Part shown: piece after piece, positions 59,435 through 64,000 of the stretch
Numbering within the stretch: the stretch's first letter is position 1
Layout of the letters: every line of letters begins with the position of its first letter
Assembly: GCA_001899085.1 (NCBI GenBank)
Contig: MKVB01000006.1
Coordinates: 340,797-404,796 of the forward strand
Reading direction: 5' to 3'
Origin: Devosia sp. 66-14
GTDB lineage: Bacteria > Pseudomonadota > Alphaproteobacteria > Rhizobiales > Devosiaceae
DNA length: 64,000 nucleotides
Position numbers and translations under genes: made by a program
The notes under the pieces: generated by a model
What the model saw: only the letters and a program-made list of their open reading frames with translations
The model's database searches: none
Told to the model about the DNA's origin: nothing

Positions 59435-60787
59435 ATGTCCGCCACGCCCAATACCGACGAGCTCACCCGGCTCGCCTTCGAGAACTGCATCTTTCCCGTT
59501 GCCGACCAGCGCGTGGTGCGCGAACAGGGGCCGACCATCTATGTGGCGGCCGACGGCATTGCGCTGACCGACAATCACGGGGTCATGCGGCTCGACATGA
59601 TGGGCTCGCATACGCGCGCCAACTCTCTGGGTTACGGCAACCGCGAGATCGCGACAGCGGTGTTCGAGCAGATGAGTGCGGTGCACTATATCGGCACCAC
59701 CAGCCACTTCGCCGAGCCTACGCTGCGCCTCGCGGGGAAGCTCGCCGAGCTGGCGCCCGGGCGGCTGAAGCGCTCGGCTTTCACCAGCGGCGGCTCGGAA
59801 TCGGTGGAGACGGCGCTCAAGCTCGCCAAGCAGTACCAGCGCGAAAGCGGCAGGAAGCCCCGGGCGTACAAGACGATCTCGCGCTGGAACGCCTATCACG
59901 GCGCCAGCATGGGGGCGTTGTCGGTGACGGACTGGCTGGCGGTACGCGACGTGTTCGAGCCGCGGGTGCCCGGTCACAGCTTCATCCCCAACCCGACGCG
60001 CTATCGCAACCCGTTCGGCATGCCGGAGGACGAGTATGCCGAGCTGTGCGCCACCTATCTCGAACGCGAGATCCAGTTGCAGGGACCGGAAAGCGTCTCG
60101 GCCTTCATCGGCGAGCCGGTGATGCAGGCGCATGGCGTGCAGGTACCGCCGCAGCGCTACTGGGATCGGGTGCGCGAGATCTGCGACAAGTATGGCGTGC
60201 TGCTGATCGTCGATGAGGTGATCACCGGGTTCGGCCGCACCGGTACCTGGTTCGCCAGCGAGCATTTCGGGCTCGAGCCCGACATCATGACCATGGCCAA
60301 GGCGCTGAGCGCCGGCTATGGGCCGATCGGCGCGGTGATCACCCGCGACGAGATCGCCGATGCGATCCCGCTGTTCCGGCACGTCCACACCTTTGCCGGC
60401 CATGCCAGCATGGCAGCCGCCGCCAACGCGGCCATCCACATCAAACAGCGCGACGGACTGGTGGAGGCCGGCAAGCGCAACGGCGCGCGCTTCGGCGCGG
60501 AGCTGACGGCGGCGCTGGGCAACCACCGGATCGTCGGGCAGGTGCGCGGGCTGGGCATGTGGTGGTGCGTCGATTTCGCGGCCGACAAGGCAACAAGGGC
60601 AGCCTTCACCGACGATACGGTGGTGGCGATCGTCCGTCGGATGAGCGACCACGGCATCCTCGCCTCGGCCATCGGCACGGCGCTGGAGATGGCGCCGCCA
60701 CTGATCGCGACGCCGGAACAGCTGGCACAGGCCGTGGACGTATGCGTGCGGTCGGTGGAGGAAGTGGCGCGGGAGCGGGGGCTCTAG
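59435..60787 (+). CDS. Class III PLP-dependent aminotransferase
   Basis: 450 residues from ATG 59435. Motifs are AFTSGGSESVETALKLAKQY, ISRWNAYHGASMGALSVTDW, FIGEPVMQAHGVQVPPQRYW, LLIVDEVITGFGRTGTW and the PLP-binding Lys in MTMAKALSAGYGPIGAVI. It belongs to the omega-amino acid/taurine/beta-alanine:pyruvate group. The stop is adjacent to the convergent nucleotidyltransferase. The specific amino donor cannot be assigned by eye. Confidence 0.93.
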   Translation: MSATPNTDELTRLAFENCIFPVADQRVVREQGPTIYVAADGIALTDNHGVMRLDMMGSHTRANSLGYGNREIATAVFEQMSAVHYIGTTSHFAEPTLRLAGKLAELAPGRLKRSAFTSGGSESVETALKLAKQYQRESGRKPRAYKTISRWNAYHGASMGALSVTDWLAVRDVFEPRVPGHSFIPNPTRYRNPFGMPEDEYAELCATYLEREIQLQGPESVSAFIGEPVMQAHGVQVPPQRYWDRVREICDKYGVLLIVDEVITGFGRTGTWFASEHFGLEPDIMTMAKALSAGYGPIGAVITRDEIADAIPLFRHVHTFAGHASMAAAANAAIHIKQRDGLVEAGKRNGARFGAELTAALGNHRIVGQVRGLGMWWCVDFAADKATRAAFTDDTVVAIVRRMSDHGILASAIGTALEMAPPLIATPEQLAQAVDVCVRSVEEVARERGL

Positions 60788-61570
60788 CTAGCCGACGACC
60801 TCGCCGATCGCCATCGCGACGAAGGCGAGGGCATCGCGCCGGCGGGCGAACGGGTTCAGGTATCTCGACGGCGCGCCGCGGCGATACGCCAGCGCCTCCT
60901 CGAGGATCAGCCGCCAATGCGGGTCGAACGCCGTCAGCGCCCATTCGCCGGCAGCGGACTTCGAGGCGATCTCGCCCGTGGCCCTGGTATAGGCCAGCCG
61001 GCTGATGCCAAGGACACCCCACATCGGCGCGGCACGTCCAAGCATGGCGGGCGAGATCCCGGAGGCTCGCGCCAGCCAGCGGCGCCAGTAGGCGGCGGCA
61101 TTGTCTCGGACCCAACTCACCAGCCGGTCGTCGTCACGCCAGAGCGTGCCGCGATCGAGTTCCCCGATCAGGGTCACTGCGCTGGGCAGTGCGTGCCAGG
61201 TGACGGGGTTGCGGTTGCCGCGCGCCGCGACAAGGAAATCGCCCTGCTGCGAGGTCGGGCCATCGCCGATGGCGTCGGGGCCGCCGCTGAGCTCGGCTTC
61301 GGTGAGCCAGATGCCGTCGAGGCCCGGTAGCGTCGGATCGGTGCGGTAGCTGCGATGCAGCAGCACCAGCGCCTCGGCATCCTCGTCGGTCAGCGGGCGC
61401 GACAGCACGGCGACGAAATCGAGATCGCTCATCGCCGGGCGAAAGTCGCCATCGGCGATGGACCCGATGAGGTGGAGACCGGTGACCAGGTCTGCCGTAT
61501 TGCGCCGCAGCAGGCTGACGAGATGGCCAGTGGCGAGGTCGATGGTCGCCTCCGCACCGGCCTTCGTCAT
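60788..61570 (-). CDS. AadA-like nucleotidyltransferase (DUF4111)
   Basis: 260 residues. The nucleotidyltransferase core is GLHLIGSIADGDFRPAMSDL followed by DFVAVLS: G-S, then D-x-D for metal. The C-terminal helical domain (AAAYWRRWLARASGISPAML, LGISRLAYTRATGEIASKSA) matches DUF4111 of streptomycin 3''-adenylyltransferases. It may adenylylate aminoglycosides or a cellular substrate; resistance cannot be concluded. ATG 61570. Convergent with the aminotransferase with no gap. Confidence 0.8.
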   Translation of the reverse strand: MTKAGAEATIDLATGHLVSLLRRNTADLVTGLHLIGSIADGDFRPAMSDLDFVAVLSRPLTDEDAEALVLLHRSYRTDPTLPGLDGIWLTEAELSGGPDAIGDGPTSQQGDFLVAARGNRNPVTWHALPSAVTLIGELDRGTLWRDDDRLVSWVRDNAAAYWRRWLARASGISPAMLGRAAPMWGVLGISRLAYTRATGEIASKSAAGEWALTAFDPHWRLILEEALAYRRGAPSRYLNPFARRRDALAFVAMAIGEVVG

Positions 61571-61621
61571 CGCCTGGATCTCCTCGTCGCTGCCCCCCGG
61601 GTCCGCTCTTTGCCGCCCCGG

Positions 61622-62659
61622 TCAGCCCTTGTCGCTGACCCCGGCGCTGCCGAAGGTGGCCATGTTGTTGTGGAGGTGGAGCGCCGTCTTGGCAAGCACG
61701 GCGGCGAGCGCGGCGCCGCTCCCCTCCCCCAGCCGCATGCCGAGGTTGAGCAGCGGGCGCTTGCCCATGGCTTCCAGCGCCCGGGCGTGGGCGTGCTCGC
61801 CCGAGAGGTGGCCGAAGATGCAGTGCTCGATCGCGTCGGGGTTCACGGCCTGCGCGATGGCCGCTGCCGATGTGGCGACGAAGCCGTCGACGATCACCGG
61901 GATCTTCTGCTGGCGGGTGGAAATGATGGCGCCGAGCATGGCGGCAATCTCGCGACCGCCAAGGCGGGCGAGGATGGCAAGCGGGTCGCCCAGGGCGTCC
62001 TGATGCAGCGCCAGGGCGCGATCGACGGCATCGGCCTTGCGCTTGAGCCCGGCGTCATCGACGCCGGTGCCGCGGCCGACCCAATCGGCGCCGGTACCGC
62101 CGAACAGCGCGGCATAGATGGCGGCGGCGACGGTGGTGTTGCCGATCCCCATCTCGCCGATGGCGAGAAGATCTGGCTTACCGGCCACCGCCTCCATGCC
62201 GTAGGCGACAGTGGCGGCACACATGCGATCGTCCATGGCGGCGGTGCGGGTGATGTCCCCGGTGGGCAGCTCCAGCGCCAGCTCGAAGACGCGCAGGTTC
62301 AGCTCGTGCAACGCGCAGATCTGGCTGATGGCGGCGCCGCCGGCGGTGAAATTGGCCACCATCTGCGCCGTCACTTCGCGCGGAAAGGCCGAAACGCCCT
62401 GATCGGTGACGCCGTGATTGGCGGCAAAAATGGCCACCATCGGGTTGTCGAGAGTGGGCTTGGCCTTCCCCTGCCAGCGGCCGAGAAACTCGACCAGTTG
62501 CTCGAGCTCGCCAAGCGAACCGGGCGGCTTGGTGAGCTGGCGATCGCGCTGGCGGATGGCGGCGACCGCGCTTTCGTCGCCCGACGGCGCGATGTGCAGC
62601 AGGTCGATGATATCGGCAAACGGGGAAGGCAATTGCAGCTCCGGCTTGGGGGACGCCAC
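61622..62659 (-). CDS. cobT: Nicotinate-nucleotide--dimethylbenzimidazole phosphoribosyltransferase
   Basis: 345 residues from GTG 62659. It forms alpha-ribazole phosphate for the lower ligand of B12. It shows DRQLTKPPGSLGELEQLVEF, FAANHGVTDQGVSAFP, EMGIGNTTVAAAIYAALF and the active-site region LLNLGMRLGEGSGAALAAVL with its Glu. It lies near the divergent cobS, separated by an SRPBCC gene. The B12 product is the cofactor of the methylmalonyl-CoA mutase at 4722. Confidence 0.95.
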   Translation of the reverse strand: MASPKPELQLPSPFADIIDLLHIAPSGDESAVAAIRQRDRQLTKPPGSLGELEQLVEFLGRWQGKAKPTLDNPMVAIFAANHGVTDQGVSAFPREVTAQMVANFTAGGAAISQICALHELNLRVFELALELPTGDITRTAAMDDRMCAATVAYGMEAVAGKPDLLAIGEMGIGNTTVAAAIYAALFGGTGADWVGRGTGVDDAGLKRKADAVDRALALHQDALGDPLAILARLGGREIAAMLGAIISTRQQKIPVIVDGFVATSAAAIAQAVNPDAIEHCIFGHLSGEHAHARALEAMGKRPLLNLGMRLGEGSGAALAAVLAKTALHLHNNMATFGSAGVSDKG

Positions 62660-62720
62660 TCATGGGCGAGTCCGGCCCCAAAAGTCCAGCGCGATCGGGC
62701 CAGCGTGCTGACCCCGGGGA

Positions 62721-63185
62721 TCAACCGAGGCCAAGGCGGGTTTTGAGGTCGGCCTCGCCCCAGCCCATCAGCACGTTGTGGTTCCAGGCAAAGGCCGGAC
62801 GCAGGATCGGCGCGAAAGCCCGCATCCAGGCCTTGCCGAGATCGACCCGCCAGTCGTAGCGCACGGTGGTGATGTCGCCATCGCTGGTGAGCGTCCAGAT
62901 GCCGACGCCGTTCAGCTCGCCGGTGGCGCGCCCTTCGAGCTGATACATCGGCTCGCTGCGGGTCGACTCGACATGGAAGGTGATGGTGTAAGGCAGCGCC
63001 GTCGCCCAGGTGATCCGCCGAACGGCGCCGATCCCCTCGATGTCACCGTCACGAAGCCGCTCCACCTTGCGGACGGCCCGCCACCAGGATGGCCAGGCGT
63101 CGACATCGACGATCTCGGCCCAGACGCGATCCAGCGGAGCGGCGATCCGCCAATAGGACACCAGCTCGAACGCAGTGACACTCAT
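62721..63185 (-). CDS. SRPBCC-family (START-like) protein
   Basis: 154 residues from ATG 63185, with GAGGGG upstream. It shows a helix-grip/polyketide cyclase-type fold: YWRIAAPLDRVWAEIVDVDA, AWPSWWRAVRKVERLRDGD, and TVRYDWRVDLGKAWMRAF. Such proteins bind lipids or hydrophobic ligands; function unknown. It lies between cobT and cobS on the cobT strand, 61 bp from the cobS start. Confidence 0.75.
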   Translation of the reverse strand: MSVTAFELVSYWRIAAPLDRVWAEIVDVDAWPSWWRAVRKVERLRDGDIEGIGAVRRITWATALPYTITFHVESTRSEPMYQLEGRATGELNGVGIWTLTSDGDITTVRYDWRVDLGKAWMRAFAPILRPAFAWNHNVLMGWGEADLKTRLGLG

Positions 63186-63246
63186 CTTGCATTGCCCCCT
63201 CGGCTGAAGGACAAGCGAGCATCGACCCATGGCAAGGGAACCGCAA

Positions 63247-64000
63247 GTGAGCGACGACGCGCCCCGCCCGCCTCCGCGGCAGGACAATCATCGCCCGGGC
63301 GCCGAGCCGCCGCCGCAGCAGCCCGAGGCTTATGGCTGGCGCCTGGCCGACGATCTGATCATGGGGCTCAGGTTCTTCTCACGGCTACCGACCGGCGACA
63401 GCCCGTTCGAGAAGCCGAACCTCAACCGGATCGCGGTAGGCCTCAGCTTCACCAGCGTCGTCATCGGCTTCCTGCCGGCGCTGCTGATGATGCTCGCGGC
63501 CTGGCTCGGGGTGCCGAGCTATTTCGCGGCAACGCTGGGAGTCGCTGCGATGCTGGTTGCGACCGGTGCGATGGCGGACGATGCCCTGGCGGACAGCGCC
63601 GACGGACTGATCGGCGGGGCGACCATCGAGCGACGGCTCGAGATCATGAAGGACAGCCGGCACGGCACCTATGGCGTCGCGGCGATCGGGCTGTACCTGC
63701 TGTTCAGGGTGACGGCGATCGGCGCGGTGGCGGCGTATAACCCATTGGCTGCCGGGGCGATCTGGCTGGCATCGACGGTGATCGGGCGCTCGGCCTCGCT
63801 GTGGGTGAGCGTGGCCCTGCCCAATGCGAGGGAAGGCGGCGCCTCGGCTTCGGTCGGGCGGGTGTCGCGACGCGCCTTCCTCGGCGGCATGGGGTTTGCC
63901 GTGCTGCTGGCCTTCGTGCTGGCGGCGCCATTCACCAGCGTGGTGGCGGTGATCCTGTCGCTGGCCGTGACAGCCGGCCTCGCCGCGGCCTGGGTCTGGA
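63247..64000 (+). CDS. cobS: Adenosylcobinamide-GDP ribazoletransferase (cobalamin synthase), 3' end cut
   Basis: About 251 residues are visible and the C-terminus lies beyond the window. After a hydrophilic, Pro-rich N-terminal extension, LIMGLRFFSRLPTGDSPFEK and the metal-binding ADDALADSADGLIGG (D-D-x-x-D-x-x-D type) mark CobS/CobV. EIMKDSRHGTYGVAAIGLYL follows with several membrane helices. It joins adenosylcobinamide-GDP to alpha-ribazole to give cobalamin at the inner membrane. GTG 63247 has AAGGGAA upstream; ATG 63229 is an alternative. Confidence 0.93.
   Translation, partial: MSDDAPRPPPRQDNHRPGAEPPPQQPEAYGWRLADDLIMGLRFFSRLPTGDSPFEKPNLNRIAVGLSFTSVVIGFLPALLMMLAAWLGVPSYFAATLGVAAMLVATGAMADDALADSADGLIGGATIERRLEIMKDSRHGTYGVAAIGLYLLFRVTAIGAVAAYNPLAAGAIWLASTVIGRSASLWVSVALPNAREGGASASVGRVSRRAFLGGMGFAVLLAFVLAAPFTSVVAVILSLAVTAGLAAAWVW

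Noticed and set aside
60788-61570. AadA-like gene considered as an acquired antibiotic-resistance gene
   Set aside because: No mobile element or integron signature nearby, base composition like the neighbours; more likely a chromosomal nucleotidyltransferase of unknown substrate.

Overview
The window is a high-GC, gene-dense chromosomal segment of an alphaproteobacterium. It is most likely from the order Hyphomicrobiales (Rhizobiales), with a Devosia-like gene content. The inference rests on several points: a PccR/ScfR-type regulator beside pccB, a second-type short GltX, a DUF2865 protein, an HWE-family kinase, a palindromic intergenic repeat typical of the order, and a GGAAC-N16-CGTT promoter of the sigma-EcfG type. 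No rRNA, tRNA, CRISPR array, insertion sequence or prophage gene was recognised. Species assignment is inference only.

Layout. 0-4.6 kb: a cell-surface glycan group (truncated acyltransferase, methyltransferase, Wzt/Wzm-type ABC exporter, glycosyltransferase) interrupted by methylmalonyl-CoA epimerase. 4.7-12.9 kb: a propionyl-CoA to succinyl-CoA operon (pccB, macrodomain protein, RNA 2'-phosphotransferase KptA, pccA, methylmalonyl-CoA mutase), divergent from its likely regulator pccR across a promoter with tandem TTGCRAA repeats. 13-17 kb: a TetR/PspA/small membrane protein group with four matching operator palindromes, then an OmpA-family protein. 17-24 kb: nadC-cysQ and a PadR-RND efflux operon. 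24-30 kb: acyltransferase, an ArsR/ATM1-type exporter/GNAT operon, and a LysM protein. 30-37 kb: a compressed operon-like run from cysS through DUF559, two VOC proteins, three GFA proteins and a prolyl aminopeptidase to cimA. 37-50 kb: DUF2865, gltX, nadE, an outer-membrane protein, a response regulator/HWE kinase pair, class II DAHP synthase, glutathione reductase, a DUF2059 protein and rpiA. 50-64 kb: L,D-transpeptidase, moaA, GMC oxidoreductase plus SDR, an Lrp regulator plus hydrolase, thermonuclease, a histidine kinase, a class III aminotransferase, a nucleotidyltransferase, cobT and a truncated cobS.

How the parts connect. Propionyl-CoA carboxylase, epimerase and the B12-dependent mutase form a complete route to succinyl-CoA, and cobT/cobS at the right end belong to synthesis of the B12 cofactor. 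The most unusual feature is a two-gene ADP-ribose/RNA 2'-phosphate module (macrodomain + KptA), translationally coupled inside the carboxylase operon between the beta and alpha subunits. Other points worth attention are the TetR operators in front of pspA and the GFA/VOC/peptidase paralogue cassette.
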